Positions 19,833 to 30,012 of a stretch of DNA of 64,000 bases are shown here, one piece after another (positions within the stretch are counted from its first letter, which is position 1; each line of letters begins with the position of its first letter). The stretch is from Cyanobacterium stanieri PCC 7202. Lineage in GTDB: Bacteria > Cyanobacteriota > Cyanobacteriia > Cyanobacteriales > Cyanobacteriaceae. Position numbers and translations under genes: made by a program. The stretch lies in contig CP003940.1 of NCBI GenBank assembly GCA_000317655.1, forward strand, positions 2,799,547 to 2,863,546, in the 5' to 3' direction. Under the pieces are notes generated by a model. That model was not told the DNA's origin. It saw only the letters and a program-made list of their open reading frames with translations, and did not search any database.

Positions 19833-20041
19833 GGGTTTGTAGCAAAAAGTGGAGTCGTAAAGGTGGGCAATAGGCAATGGGCAATAGGCAATGGTTTCCA
19901 TGTTTTACCTGATTGGTGCAGTCTCTATAATTTTGTTGTTTTAACTCTGTTTTTGTCAAAAAAACATTATTTTTGTGTATTTTTTGATAGTTATAGCGTG
20001 CTCAAATACCTGATATGTCTAGTTTATAATTCAGCAGACCC
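19833..20041. mobile_element. MITE-like element, copy B
   Basis: A 209-bp element closely related to the one at 4006-4198, in the same orientation. It starts GGGTTTGTAGCAAAAAGTGG and ends TTATAATTCAGCAGACCC. The flanks are a perfect 6-base direct repeat, TACTTA (19827-19832 and 20042-20047). It differs from copy A by an extra GGGCAATAGGCAAT unit and a short insertion near 19955-19980. It separates the MCP and CheA-like genes of one functional cluster. An open frame across it (19806-20048) is not a gene. Confidence 0.8.
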
Positions 20042-20060
20042 TACTTAACATCTCAAAAAA

Positions 20061-23030
20061 ATGAATCAAGATCAAATTAAACTCAATTTTTTGGAAGAGG
20101 CGCAGGATTGTTTTCATACCGTAGAAAGCAATTTATTAAATCTAAGTGCTGAGATAGCCCAACCTGAAATATTAGATCTAATCTTGCGGGAAGTCCATTC
20201 CGTCAAAGGAGGAGCAGGAATGATGGGTTTTACTATCCTCAGTGATGTTGCCCACCGTCTCGAAGATTTTTTAAAAATTCTCAGAATTCATCATCACTCT
20301 ACCCATATCCCCCTCGAGGTGGAAAATTTGATGTTGAGGGCGGTTGATGCCATGGTAATCATTAAAGATGGTTATCTTGGTGAACAAGAAATGACCTCTC
20401 AATGGTTGGAGAAGGAAGTAACACCGATTTTTGAGCAGTTAAAGGAACATTTGGGAGAATTGCAGGATGAGGATGAAGACTTATTATTAAAACAACAGGA
20501 TCAAGCCAGTGATGGGGAATTACTGATGTTTGAGGAGGGGGTTGATTCTATCCTCGATGAGTTGGAACAACAAATAAGTGATTTACCCCCAGAGGAATTG
20601 TCTTCTGCTCTAATTTTGACCTCCGAAAAGATTTTGATGTTTGCCCGTATGGCTGAGTTAGAACCTGTTATTAACCTTTGTGAGTCGGTGCAACAAAGGG
20701 CGGTAATTTGTGAGCCTGATTCGATTTTTGCTCTTTCTCAAGAGGCTTTGAGGGTTTGGAGGCGATCGCACGGTTTGGTAGTACGAGGTAGCTTGGATAA
20801 ACTACCGTGGGATTTGGACAGTGTTTCGAGCCTAGAACTAGATAGCGAATCACTAACCCTAGATTTTGATAATGATGAACTATCATCCCTCACCCAAGCC
20901 CTCAACGAAGCCGCCGATTTAGAACTATCTTTCGACAACGAAGGTTTATCCTTAGAGGAATTAAGTAACCTTGCCCTTGAGTTTGAAGGGTTAGAAGATT
21001 ATCAAAAAGAAAACGACCAAGACTATGCCATTGAAGACACCTTCGCTGAAATTAATAACTTTGATCTTACTGAAGAGAATCCGATTCCTTTTCCCCAACC
21101 CCAGATAGTCAAAACCCCTCCCCAAACAGGAAAAACAGTCAAAGTACCCGTGGAACAACTTTCCCAATTTAACAGCCTATTTGGAAAATTAATTTTAGAA
21201 CGTAATCGCCTCAATTTACGCCTAGAACAATTGAGGAGTTTTGCCCAATTGATGCAAAAAAGAATGAATCAATTAGAGCGCTCCAACGGGCAGTTAAGAA
21301 ATTGGTATGATCACGCCTCCTCGGAAGGCTGGATAAATCCATCGGATTCGGTGGCTTTTCGCCCTTGGGGTAATCAATCTTTAATCACCAATGCCACCCT
21401 ACAGGATTTTGACACCCTAGAAATGGATCGTTATTCTGATTTACATTTAATTTCTCAGGAGCAAATCGAAATTATTGTTCAGTTAAAGGAAGTGAGTACC
21501 GATATTAATTTTGGTATCAATGATCTTAACCAAGCACTGCAAGAATTAAACCATACCATGCAGTCATTACAAAAAAATGCCACTCGTATCCAAATGCGCC
21601 CCTTTGCTGATTTAGTGCGTAGTTTTCCTCGATTTATTCGAGATTTGGGGATGCAGTTTAACAAAAAGGTAAATCTAACCATTGAGGGGGAAAATACATT
21701 ACTAGATCGTACTTTTATTGAAGCCCTGAATGCACCTCTCACCCATTTATTACGCAATGCCTTTGATCATGGCATCGAAGATAGTCAAACCCGTAGGGCT
21801 TTGGGCAAACCCCCCCACGGTAATATTACCCTGAGCGCCTTTAACCGTGGTACTCAAATTGTTATTACTATCAAGGATGACGGGGCAGGAGTTTCTCTCG
21901 AAAAAATCAGTCAACGTCTGGTGAGTATGGGCATTAGCGAGGAAGAAATTGCACGGATGAAACCTTCTCAAATGATCGATTATATTTTTGAGCCGGGTTT
22001 TAGTACCGCTTCCCAAGTCACTGAATTATCAGGAAGGGGAGTGGGTATGGATATAGTGCGATCGAATATCCAAGAGTTGCGCGGAGAAATCCACGCCCAT
22101 AGCATTCCCCATCAAGGTACTACCTTTACCCTCACCCTCCCCTTTAACCTTTCTATTCTACGGGTGATGATAGTAGAAGCCCAACAAATGGTATTTGCTA
22201 TCCCTGTAAATAGCGTTAAAGAGATGATTTCATCTCCTCCCCTAAGTAACGATCAAAAAGCAACAGTTATTGATATTGACTGGCAAAATCAAACCATTCC
22301 CATGGTGAATATCGAACAAGTTTTCATTTTCAATCGTCCTAGTAAACCCTTTGAAATGTCAGGCAATCCCGTAATTGATAAACCCACCGCCCTCATTGTG
22401 GGGGAAGATAACAACTATGGAGCTATTCATCTTGATCGCTATTGGGGGGAACAAGAAGTCACCATTCGCCCCATCGAAACCCATTTACCTTTACCCCCTG
22501 GTTTCATTAGTTCCATGATCCTTGGAGATGGGAGAGTCTTACCTGTTATTGATCCCATGGTAATAGTCAAAGAAGCCCAAGAGCAAATTAATACCTCCAT
22601 TGAGGATGATATTTTAGTTCCTGAATATATCAAACCTTTCCAACCCGAGCGCCATAATACTATTCTCATTGTGGATGATTCTATTAATGTGCGACGGTAT
22701 TTAGCCTCTACCCTAGAAAAGGCAGGTTATCAAGTAGAACAAGCCAAGGATGGACAAGAGGCAGTGGATAAGCTCTATGCAGGAATTTCCGTCCAAGGGA
22801 TTATCTGTGATATTGAAATGCCAAGGCTTGATGGTTATGGGGTTTTGGAAGAAATCAAGGGTAAATCTAAATTTAAATTTTTGCCGATTATTATGTTGAC
22901 ATCTCGTAGTAATGAAAAACATAAAAAGTTAGCTTTTAACTTGGGGGCAGATGCTTATTTTTCTAAGCCCTATAATGAGAAAGATTTGCTCGGTATTATT
23001 GATCAGTTAATTAATGTAAATTACATTTGA
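20061..23030 (+). CDS. pilL: CheA-type hybrid histidine kinase with C-terminal receiver (PilL-like)
   Basis: A 989-residue kinase. Residues about 1-110 are an HPt domain with phospho-acceptor H46 in REVHSVKGGAGMMGF. A long acidic linker follows to about 360. The dimerisation and ATPase core comes next, with an N box near 559 (LTHLLRNAFDHGIED) and a G box near 657 (GRGVGMDIVRSNI). A CheW-like regulatory domain (about 700-840) and a receiver from about 864 (HNTILIVDDS, CDIEMPRLDG, SKPYN) end the chain. In Synechocystis the equivalent activity is split between two genes; here it is one chain. It starts 19 bases after a MITE-like element, so its expression may be uncoupled from the upstream genes. 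Confidence 0.88.
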   Translation: MNQDQIKLNFLEEAQDCFHTVESNLLNLSAEIAQPEILDLILREVHSVKGGAGMMGFTILSDVAHRLEDFLKILRIHHHSTHIPLEVENLMLRAVDAMVIIKDGYLGEQEMTSQWLEKEVTPIFEQLKEHLGELQDEDEDLLLKQQDQASDGELLMFEEGVDSILDELEQQISDLPPEELSSALILTSEKILMFARMAELEPVINLCESVQQRAVICEPDSIFALSQEALRVWRRSHGLVVRGSLDKLPWDLDSVSSLELDSESLTLDFDNDELSSLTQALNEAADLELSFDNEGLSLEELSNLALEFEGLEDYQKENDQDYAIEDTFAEINNFDLTEENPIPFPQPQIVKTPPQTGKTVKVPVEQLSQFNSLFGKLILERNRLNLRLEQLRSFAQLMQKRMNQLERSNGQLRNWYDHASSEGWINPSDSVAFRPWGNQSLITNATLQDFDTLEMDRYSDLHLISQEQIEIIVQLKEVSTDINFGINDLNQALQELNHTMQSLQKNATRIQMRPFADLVRSFPRFIRDLGMQFNKKVNLTIEGENTLLDRTFIEALNAPLTHLLRNAFDHGIEDSQTRRALGKPPHGNITLSAFNRGTQIVITIKDDGAGVSLEKISQRLVSMGISEEEIARMKPSQMIDYIFEPGFSTASQVTELSGRGVGMDIVRSNIQELRGEIHAHSIPHQGTTFTLTLPFNLSILRVMIVEAQQMVFAIPVNSVKEMISSPPLSNDQKATVIDIDWQNQTIPMVNIEQVFIFNRPSKPFEMSGNPVIDKPTALIVGEDNNYGAIHLDRYWGEQEVTIRPIETHLPLPPGFISSMILGDGRVLPVIDPMVIVKEAQEQINTSIEDDILVPEYIKPFQPERHNTILIVDDSINVRRYLASTLEKAGYQVEQAKDGQEAVDKLYAGISVQGIICDIEMPRLDGYGVLEEIKGKSKFKFLPIIMLTSRSNEKHKKLAFNLGADAYFSKPYNEKDLLGIIDQLINVNYI

Positions 23031-23352
23031 CGATCATTAATTTTTAAGATTATTATATTGAATAAGCTAAATCAAAATATATCAAAACAAATCAATAAAA
23101 CTACTTAGTAATATTTAAATATATTCCATAGTGTTTGTTTTTACCTTTCTGATTGATTATGACTATAATCCTTGTTAAATATGGATTATACAGTAGAAAG
23201 CATAAAACATATTACATAATCAAGCAATATAAAATTAGTCTTTTTCACATATAATTATAGACAGTTAAGGTCATAATAAAATTAATAAAATCAAATAAAG
23301 TTCAGTGTTTTTACGTAAGTAAAATCGCAGTATATATTAACTAAAAATAGTG
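23031..23352 (+). other. AT-rich intergenic region upstream of the PatA-like regulator
   Basis: About 320 bp, extremely AT-rich, with no open frame of note and no recognised repeat. It presumably holds a promoter for the next gene. ATTATAGACAG and GGATTATACAGT are possible -10 neighbourhoods, but I cannot choose between them. Confidence 0.4.
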
Positions 23353-24633
23353 ATGAAATCTAAAATTAATCCTATAGCTATTCTTGAGTATGGTTGTACC
23401 CATAAATTAACAGCCGATTTGCAATTAACTTTTGACTCCATTACTTGGAATATTTACTTTATTAACGGTGAGTTGAAATATGCCCATCATTCTTTACAGT
23501 CCTTGGCAACCCTAAAATATTATTTAACTCGTTTAGCTCCTAATGTGGGTAGTAGTATCAATGCAGGTAATTTAAAAAAAGATGTTAACAATCTTGAAAT
23601 AACCAAGGTGATTAATGCTCTATTACATCATCAAAAAATTAGTCCTCGTGAGAAGAATATTCTGCTCAAAGATTTAACCCTAGATGCTTTGGAGTCTTTT
23701 CTTTGGTTACAGGAGGGGGATTATCAATGGCACCCATTACAAGAGGCTCAGGTATTAAAAATGAAGGTTTCTTTGGGTAAGGATATGATGGATTTATCTA
23801 CCATGATTAAATCTTTACAAATCCGTCATCAACTATGGCAAAAATTATCTAAGGTGGTTATATCGCCTTATCAACGTCCTCTATTTGTCAATCCTTCCCT
23901 TGCTAGGCAAAAAGTTCCCCAGGGTAATTTATCTCCCACGGTGTTGGTACAGTTATCAAAATTGATGAAAAAAGCTACTATACGAGATTTGGCAACTTTT
24001 CTGAAGCAGGATGAGTTGAAAATTGCGACTTTGTTGGCTCCTTATATTCGGGCAGGGGTAATTACTTTACAAGATGCTAATCATCCTTATAGTGCTTTAC
24101 CCAATGTGTCTTTTACTTCGGCAACAATACCTGAAAAGGTTTCTTCTCCTCAAACACAGCAAAAAATAGAGGTGATTACGAAATCTGTTGAGAACAGTGC
24201 TAATGGGGAAAAATCCGTTAAGGTTTCTGCTCGAGTAGGACAGAAAAAGTATAAAATTATTTCTATAGATGATAGTCCCACCATGTTGGCAACCATAAAG
24301 GATTATTTGAATGATGATAAATTTGAGGTGTTGACGGTGGAAAATCCCATGGAGTCTCTTTCTTATCTGTTTGAGAGTAAGCCTGATTTGATTTTGATGG
24401 ATTTATCCATGCCTCGTATTAATGGCAATCGTCTTTCTCAGATTTTGAAGAGTAGTTCTATTTTTAAAAATGTTCCCATTGTCATTATCAGTGGCAATAA
24501 AAATATGTTGGACAAGGAAAAAATGGATGCCATTGGGGCAAAGGATTTTTTGGCGAAGCCTTTTTCTCGGGAGGATTTGTTAAAGGTGGTTTATAAGTAT
24601 TTTCAAAATCAATATTCTACGGTGGCTCAATAG
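23353..24633 (+). CDS. PatA-like response regulator (N-terminal DUF4388-type domain plus receiver)
   Basis: A 426-residue protein. The N-terminal part (about 10-110) has the pattern of the PatA/DUF4388 group (LQLTFDSITWNIYFINGELK). A helical middle contains LQIRHQLWQKL. A C-terminal receiver starts near residue 300, with IDDSPT, LILMDLSMPRING and LAKPFSR holding the expected Asp and Lys. PatA-type regulators (PilG in Synechocystis) work with the pilH-cheW-mcp-cheA genes immediately upstream, which is the context here. The ATG at 23353 is preferred over an overlapping GTG at 23350. Confidence 0.75.
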   Translation: MKSKINPIAILEYGCTHKLTADLQLTFDSITWNIYFINGELKYAHHSLQSLATLKYYLTRLAPNVGSSINAGNLKKDVNNLEITKVINALLHHQKISPREKNILLKDLTLDALESFLWLQEGDYQWHPLQEAQVLKMKVSLGKDMMDLSTMIKSLQIRHQLWQKLSKVVISPYQRPLFVNPSLARQKVPQGNLSPTVLVQLSKLMKKATIRDLATFLKQDELKIATLLAPYIRAGVITLQDANHPYSALPNVSFTSATIPEKVSSPQTQQKIEVITKSVENSANGEKSVKVSARVGQKKYKIISIDDSPTMLATIKDYLNDDKFEVLTVENPMESLSYLFESKPDLILMDLSMPRINGNRLSQILKSSSIFKNVPIVIISGNKNMLDKEKMDAIGAKDFLAKPFSREDLLKVVYKYFQNQYSTVAQ

Positions 24634-24674
24634 TTGGGCAAGTATTAATCTAATTTATTGTTTCTTTTAAAGTT

Positions 24675-25415
24675 ATGAATGTTACTTATGATATTCCCCT
24701 CGTCATTCTGTCGGCAATTGTGGCGGTGGGTGCGGGGTATTTTACCATTGAGATGTCTCAGGAGATCACTTTTAATAAGGGTTTGGAGCGTTGGAGTTGG
24801 TTGATTATCAGTGCTATTACCATGGGCATGGGTATTTGGGGAATGCACTTTATTGCGATGACGGCTTTTTCTATTGAGCCACGGATTAGTTATGATTTTC
24901 TGATTGTTTTGGTTTCTTTGGTGGCGGCGGTATTGGGTTGTACCCAAGGGTTATATATTATTACTCAGCCTGTGGTGACTAATAAAACCATTTTGGCGGG
25001 AGCTATTACTATGGGTTCAGCCATCGCAGGTATGCACTATATTGGGATGGCTGCCATGAGGGTGGCGGCGGATATTAGTTATGATCCAACCCTATTTATT
25101 TTATCAGTCCTAATTGCGATCGCAGCTTCTTTTGCAGCCATTAAAATTGTCATTGGACTAAGAAAAGGAAAAAGAGATACCTTGTATAATATAAAGAAAG
25201 CCAGTGCATCTTTAATTATGGGTATTGCGGTTTTATCGATGCACTATACAGGCATGGCAGCGGCACAGTTCCGCATTAACTATGATTTGATTACCCAACA
25301 GGCGAACACCCTTGATAGCCAAATTATCGGCTTTTCCGTTGCCCTTGCGGTGTTGGGGATGTTTGCGATCGTCTATACAGTGTTAGTTAATTCCCACTGG
25401 AATAGATCTGTCTGA
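24675..25415 (+). CDS. Stand-alone MHYT-domain integral membrane sensor
   Basis: A 246-residue protein with seven predicted membrane helices and three MHYT-type motifs: MHFIAM (about 57), MHYIGM (about 120) and MHYTGM (about 190). The family is proposed to bind copper and sense oxygen, CO or NO through these His/Met residues. In most members the MHYT unit is fused to GGDEF/EAL or kinase domains. Here nothing follows the last helix, so it would need a separate output partner. The nearest candidates are the chemosensory proteins upstream. Confidence 0.82.
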   Translation: MNVTYDIPLVILSAIVAVGAGYFTIEMSQEITFNKGLERWSWLIISAITMGMGIWGMHFIAMTAFSIEPRISYDFLIVLVSLVAAVLGCTQGLYIITQPVVTNKTILAGAITMGSAIAGMHYIGMAAMRVAADISYDPTLFILSVLIAIAASFAAIKIVIGLRKGKRDTLYNIKKASASLIMGIAVLSMHYTGMAAAQFRINYDLITQQANTLDSQIIGFSVALAVLGMFAIVYTVLVNSHWNRSV

Positions 25416-25535
25416 ATATTATAGTATAATATATTTTCTGGACAATTATCGCTCAAGTATCAAAATTAAGCCCCCAGATAATTGCGGATTACATTATTGA
25501 TTGATTATATATAAGGTTTAGCTCATTACAATAGC

Positions 25536-27422
25536 ATGACAAAGCAACAAACAAGACAGTTTGACTACGTAAAAATCGGCATCGCCTCCCCAGAAAGAAT
25601 CAGAGAATGGGGCGAGCGCACCTTACCCAATGGTATTGTCGTCGGTGAAGTCACAACTCCAGAGACTATTAATTATCGTACCCTCAAGCCCGAAATGGAT
25701 GGGCTATTTTGTGAGAAAATTTTTGGTCCTTCCAAGGATTGGGAATGTCACTGCGGAAAATACAAAAGAGTACGTCATAGGGGCATTGTCTGCGAACGTT
25801 GTGGGGTTGAGGTGACAGAGTCTAGGGTGCGCCGTCATCGTATGGGCTACCTTAAATTGGCCGCTCCTGTTACCCATGTTTGGTACTTAAAAGGGATTCC
25901 TAGTTATTTGAGTATTCTCCTCGATATGCCCCTTCGGGATGTGGAGCAGGTAGTATATTTCAACTCCTATGTGGTACTCAACCCCGGTAACGCCACCAAC
26001 CTAAGCTATCGTCAATTGCTCAGTGAAGATCAATGGATGGAAATTGAAGAGCAAATTTATGCCGAAGATTCCGAGTTAGAAGGTATCGAGGTAGGCATTG
26101 GTGCCGAAGCCGTAGAGCGTTTATTACAAGAAATTGAGCTAGAAGAAGAAGCTGATAAATTAAGGGAAGAAATCAGCAATAGTAAAGGACAAAAAAGAGC
26201 AAAACTCATTAAAAGATTACGCTTAATTGATAACTTTATTGCCACAGGTTCAAAACCTGAATGGATGGTTTTAAGTGTAATTCCCGTCATTCCTCCTGAT
26301 TTACGCCCCATGGTGCAGTTAGATGGTGGTCGTTTTGCTACCTCTGATTTAAATGATTTATACCGTCGTGTAATCAACCGTAATAACCGTTTAAAACGCT
26401 TACAGGAAATTCTCGCCCCCGAAATCATTATCCGTAATGAAAAACGGATGTTACAAGAGGCGGTGGATGCTCTGATTGATAATGGTAGGAGAGGGCGTAC
26501 TGTGGTAGGTGGTAATAATCGCCCCCTCAAATCCCTTTCTGATATTATCGAAGGTAAACAGGGTCGTTTCCGTCAAAACCTTTTGGGTAAACGGGTTGAC
26601 TACTCAGGACGTTCGGTAATTGTGGTCGGGCCTAATTTACAAATTTATCAGTGCGGTTTGCCTAGGGAAATGGCGATCGAACTTTTCCAACCTTTTGTTA
26701 TTAACCGTCTTATCCGTATCGGTATTGTCAGCAACATCAAGGCAGCCAAAAAATTAATCATTAAAGGTGATCCCAGTATCTGGAAAGTATTGGAGGAAGT
26801 AATTACAGGACACCCCGTATTACTCAACCGTGCGCCGACTCTCCACCGTTTAGGTATCCAAGCCTTTGAACCTGTGTTGGTGGAAGGACGAGCCATTCAA
26901 CTTCATCCCCTTGTATGTCCTCCCTTTAACGCTGACTTTGACGGTGACCAAATGGCGGTACACGTACCCCTATCCATTGAAGCCCAAGCAGAAGCCCGTT
27001 TGTTGATGATGGCTTGTCATAATATCCTTTCTCCTGCCACAGGTAAGCCGATTATTGCCCCTTCTCAGGATATGGTATTAGGTTGTTATTATCTCACGGC
27101 AGAAAACCCTGCCGCCACTAAGGGCGCTGGAAGTTATTTCGCTAACCTTGAGGATGCCCTCAAGGCTTATGAACAAGATTTAGTAGATTTACACGCCTAT
27201 GTGTGGGTGCGTTTTGATGGGGGTGTGGATGGTAGTCATCCCAATGATGAACCTGAAAAAGTGGAAGAATTGTCCGATGGTAGTGTTTGGAAGTATTATA
27301 GCGATCGCAAGGTACGCGAAACCGCAGAGGGTGAACAAATCGCCCAATATATCCATACCACCCCAGGACGGATTATTTACAACAAAACCATCATTGACGC
27401 TTTAGATTTTGAAGCTGTCTAA
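25536..27422 (+). CDS. rpoC1: RNA polymerase gamma subunit (N-terminal half of beta-prime)
   Basis: A 628-residue subunit typical of cyanobacteria, where beta-prime is split into RpoC1 and RpoC2. The zinc-binding N-terminus (CHCGKYK...CERCGVE) and the catalytic NADFDGD motif near residue 467, which chelates the active-site magnesium, are intact. It lies between unrelated genes, with neither rpoB nor rpoC2 adjacent; a separate rpoC1 is also found in Synechocystis. It ends with a strong terminator. Confidence 0.97.
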   Translation: MTKQQTRQFDYVKIGIASPERIREWGERTLPNGIVVGEVTTPETINYRTLKPEMDGLFCEKIFGPSKDWECHCGKYKRVRHRGIVCERCGVEVTESRVRRHRMGYLKLAAPVTHVWYLKGIPSYLSILLDMPLRDVEQVVYFNSYVVLNPGNATNLSYRQLLSEDQWMEIEEQIYAEDSELEGIEVGIGAEAVERLLQEIELEEEADKLREEISNSKGQKRAKLIKRLRLIDNFIATGSKPEWMVLSVIPVIPPDLRPMVQLDGGRFATSDLNDLYRRVINRNNRLKRLQEILAPEIIIRNEKRMLQEAVDALIDNGRRGRTVVGGNNRPLKSLSDIIEGKQGRFRQNLLGKRVDYSGRSVIVVGPNLQIYQCGLPREMAIELFQPFVINRLIRIGIVSNIKAAKKLIIKGDPSIWKVLEEVITGHPVLLNRAPTLHRLGIQAFEPVLVEGRAIQLHPLVCPPFNADFDGDQMAVHVPLSIEAQAEARLLMMACHNILSPATGKPIIAPSQDMVLGCYYLTAENPAATKGAGSYFANLEDALKAYEQDLVDLHAYVWVRFDGGVDGSHPNDEPEKVEELSDGSVWKYYSDRKVRETAEGEQIAQYIHTTPGRIIYNKTIIDALDFEAV

Positions 27423-27434
27423 TTAATCAATTAT

Positions 27435-27462
27435 GGGGAGACGACATCGTCTCCCTTTTTTT
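27435..27462 (+). terminator. Intrinsic terminator of rpoC1
   Basis: GGGAGACG and CGTCTCCC arms with a four-base loop, followed by seven T residues, 13 bases after the rpoC1 stop. The next gene starts five bases after the T-run, so any transcript for it from rpoC1 depends on read-through. Confidence 0.9.
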
Positions 27463-27467
27463 AGCTA

Positions 27468-27989
27468 ATGGCAAAAATACTTATCTTTGGTAATTCTAGT
27501 TCGGGAAAATCCACTTTAGCTCAAAAGATTGTAAAAACCTACCATTTTTCTCCCCTTGATTTGGATACCATCGCTTGGAAACCCGAATTACAAAATCCTC
27601 AAAGGCGGAGTTTTGAAGATAGTTGTCAAGATATTCTTGATTTTACTAAAGATAAGAGTGATTGGGTCATGGAGGGTTGTTATGGAGACTTAATTTCTTT
27701 TATCGGTAACTATTGTGATAGATTGATATTCCTTAATCCCGACATAGAAACCTGTGTACAAAATTGCCGTCAACGTCCTTGGGAAAGTCATAAATATGAT
27801 AGCTTAGAGGCTCAAAATGCTAATTTAGAAATGTTAGTCAAATGGATTAAAGATTATTATATCCGTGATGATGAGTTTTCTTTGTCTGCCCATCGTCAAA
27901 TTTTTGATAGTTTTAAAGGAAAGAAAGTCGAGTATAATCACAACTGGGAAGAAAAAGAGGTTTTTTCTTGGTTAAATCCGTTAGATTGA
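27468..27989 (+). CDS. P-loop nucleotide kinase-like protein (AAA/adenylate kinase fold)
   Basis: A 173-residue protein with an N-terminal Walker A, GNSSSGKST (8-16), then LDLDTIAW, WVMEGCYGD and DRLIFLNPDIETC. These match the small kinase-like ATPases related to shikimate/adenylate kinases and the FlaR-type proteins. The phosphate acceptor is unknown. It follows the rpoC1 terminator directly and is 28 bp ahead of a membrane-protein gene on the same strand. Confidence 0.75.
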   Translation: MAKILIFGNSSSGKSTLAQKIVKTYHFSPLDLDTIAWKPELQNPQRRSFEDSCQDILDFTKDKSDWVMEGCYGDLISFIGNYCDRLIFLNPDIETCVQNCRQRPWESHKYDSLEAQNANLEMLVKWIKDYYIRDDEFSLSAHRQIFDSFKGKKVEYNHNWEEKEVFSWLNPLD

Positions 27990-28017
27990 AATATTATTAT
28001 TTGTCCATTGTTTGCCC

Positions 28018-28668
28018 ATGCTAATTCCCCTCAGAAAAGAAGCTCTTAATGATATGATACCTGCGATCGCCACAGGAACACAATATAAATATTATTGGGC
28101 AAATCTTTCAACCTTACTCAAAAATTTATTTATATCCCTGATAGGAGTCCTAATTTTCTGGCTTTTAGGAGTATTATTCGGTAAAGGGGCCGAAGGTATA
28201 TCCTTAATTTTGACCGTCAGTGCAGGTTTATATTGGTTATGGAGTCCTGTATATTGGGCAAGTGTACGTAACGGTAAATATAGAAAATATAACTATGTCG
28301 GTTTTTGGCGCGGGAGAGTATTAGATGTTTATATTACCGAGGAGTTAGTGAATGAATCTTCAGCCCTGGATAAATTGGGTAAAGTAATCATTGTCGAAAA
28401 TCTACAAAAAAAAATTAACGTAGAAATAGGAGATAAAAGCGGATTTAGAGCCACCATTACCAGCCCTTTACAACGAATCCACAAAGTAATAAATCGTGGT
28501 CAGGCGGTAGAGGGTTTATTATTATCTAATGATCCTGATTTTTTGCGTATTAGTAAAGTTACCGATATTTATATTCCTCGTCATAAACTTTGGGTGGGAG
28601 AATATCCCTACATTCGACGAGATATATTCTTAGATGTGAGAAAAGAATTAGCCAAAATTTATGGATAA
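28018..28668 (+). CDS. Conserved membrane protein of unknown function
   Basis: A 216-residue protein with two hydrophobic segments (about 33-55 and 63-82) and then a soluble C-terminal region of about 130 residues with alternating beta-like stretches (VLDVYITEELV, KVTDIYIPRHKLWVGEYP). It resembles hypothetical proteins common in cyanobacteria, but I cannot name a family. The ATG at 28018 is preferred over a TTG two codons earlier. It probably forms a unit with the P-loop kinase gene upstream. Confidence 0.6.
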   Translation: MLIPLRKEALNDMIPAIATGTQYKYYWANLSTLLKNLFISLIGVLIFWLLGVLFGKGAEGISLILTVSAGLYWLWSPVYWASVRNGKYRKYNYVGFWRGRVLDVYITEELVNESSALDKLGKVIIVENLQKKINVEIGDKSGFRATITSPLQRIHKVINRGQAVEGLLLSNDPDFLRISKVTDIYIPRHKLWVGEYPYIRRDIFLDVRKELAKIYG

Positions 28669-28751
28669 ACATTAAGTTTTAAGGATCATTTTAAGTTAAT
28701 AAATAGATAACAATCTTTCAAGGATTTGGTATGAATTATAAATATTTGCAT

Positions 28752-28776
28752 AAAAATAAGCCTCCGAAGAGGCTTA
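28752..28776 (-). terminator. Terminator of psbD, with UUCG tetraloop
   Basis: TAAGCCTC and GAGGCTTA arms (28757-28764 and 28769-28776). On the minus strand the loop is TTCG closed by C-G, the very stable UUCG tetraloop, followed by TATTTTT. It lies 36 bases after the psbD stop. It may also stop plus-strand transcripts from the membrane-protein gene. Confidence 0.85.
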
Positions 28777-28812
28777 CTTATTTTAGATGATTATGGATCT
28801 ATTCCTTATACC

Positions 28813-29871
28813 TTAGAGAGCGTTACCACGAGGTAATACTTCTTCGGGGAATTCAAATCTTTGGTGAGGCTGATCTTGAGGAGCCATCCATGCACGTAAA
28901 CCTTCGTTTAAAAGAATGTTTTTAGTGTAGAAGGTTTCAAATTCAGGGTCTTCTGCGGCTCTTAACTCTTGAGAGACGAAGTCATAAGCACGGAGGTTAA
29001 ATGCTAAACCGACGATACCGATAGAACTCATCCACAAGCCTGTTACAGGCACAAACAACATGAAGAAGTGTAACCAACGTTTGTTGGAGAAAGCAATACC
29101 GAAGATTTGAGACCAGAAACGGTTAGCAGTAACCATGGAATAGGTTTCTTCTGCTTGGGTAGGTTCAAACGCACGGAAAGTGTTTGCTTGTTCACCATCT
29201 TGGAATAGGGTGTTTTCTACGGTTGCACCGTGAATGGCACAAAGTAGCGCCCCGCCAAGAATACCTGCTACACCCATCATGTGGAAGGGGTTAAGAGTCC
29301 AGTTGTGGAATCCTTGTAGGAACAAGATAAAGCGGAAGATTCCTGCTACTCCGAAGGAAGGAGCAAAGAACCAGCTAGACTGTCCTAGAGGATACATCAA
29401 GAAGACACTGACGAATACGGCAATAGGGCCAGAAAATGCGATCGCATTGTAGGGACGAATACCGACAAGACGGGCAATTTCAAATTGACGTAACATGAAG
29501 CCAATCAAACCGAAAGCTCCGTGTAATGCGACAAAAGACCATAAACCACCGATTTGACACCAGCGGGTGAAGTCACCCTGAGCCTCGGGCCCCCATAAGA
29601 ATAGGATAGAATGACCAAAAGCATCAGCAGGACTGGATACAGCTACGGTCAAAAAGTTAGCACCTTCTAAGTAGGAACTAGCTAAACCGTGGGTGTACCA
29701 AGAAGTTACGAAGGTAGTACCAGTTAACCAACCACCCAAAGCCATGTAGGCACAAGGGAAAAGGAGGATACCAGACCATCCTACGAAAACAAATCTATCT
29801 CTTTTGAGCCAGTCGTCGAGGGCTTCAAACCACCCTCTCTGCGCTGGCGCGCGTCCAACTGCAATTGTCAT
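28813..29871 (-). CDS. psbD: Photosystem II reaction centre protein D2
   Basis: D2, 352 residues and full length, starting [20 protein letters not shown] after the Met. It forms the PSII core heterodimer with D1 and carries the redox-active Tyr D, the QA site and ligands to P680 and the non-haem iron. The five membrane helices and the C-terminal [12 protein letters not shown] are intact. A GGAG Shine-Dalgarno precedes the ATG, and the leader is roughly 100 bases. In the usual psbDC operon psbC overlaps the end of psbD. Here a terminator follows instead, so this is the monocistronic type of copy (psbD2 in Synechocystis). Confidence 0.97.
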   Translation of the reverse strand: MTIAVGRAPAQRGWFEALDDWLKRDRFVFVGWSGILLFPCAYMALGGWLTGTTFVTSWYTHGLASSYLEGANFLTVAVSSPADAFGHSILFLWGPEAQGDFTRWCQIGGLWSFVALHGAFGLIGFMLRQFEIARLVGIRPYNAIAFSGPIAVFVSVFLMYPLGQSSWFFAPSFGVAGIFRFILFLQGFHNWTLNPFHMMGVAGILGGALLCAIHGATVENTLFQDGEQANTFRAFEPTQAEETYSMVTANRFWSQIFGIAFSNKRWLHFFMLFVPVTGLWMSSIGIVGLAFNLRAYDFVSQELRAAEDPEFETFYTKNILLNEGLRAWMAPQDQPHQRFEFPEEVLPRGNAL

Positions 29872-29982
29872 AAAGTGATCTCCGAATGTATATAATTTCT
29901 AAAACGGTTAGTGATAGTTTTCTCTGGATTTTTATGTCCTTCTCAGAAAACTTTACTTTTCTTAACGTTTATTGATATATCC

Positions 29983-30012
29983 ATCATACAGGAAAAGCCA
30001 AGCCTTTGACAA
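29983..30012 (-). promoter_or_regulatory. Candidate sigma-70-type promoter of psbD
   Basis: On the minus strand TTGTCA (30012-30007) and TATGAT (29988-29983) are spaced by 18 bases, which would give a leader of about 105 bases before the psbD ATG. The -35 box overlaps that of a divergent plus-strand promoter. Prediction from consensus only. Confidence 0.6.

Noticed and set aside
19806-20048. 80-residue open frame as a gene
   Set aside because: It lies entirely over the MITE-like element and its flanks and has no protein-like composition.
25536-27422. Truncated RNA polymerase beta-prime
   Set aside because: The protein is the normal full-length RpoC1 of cyanobacteria, where beta-prime is naturally split.
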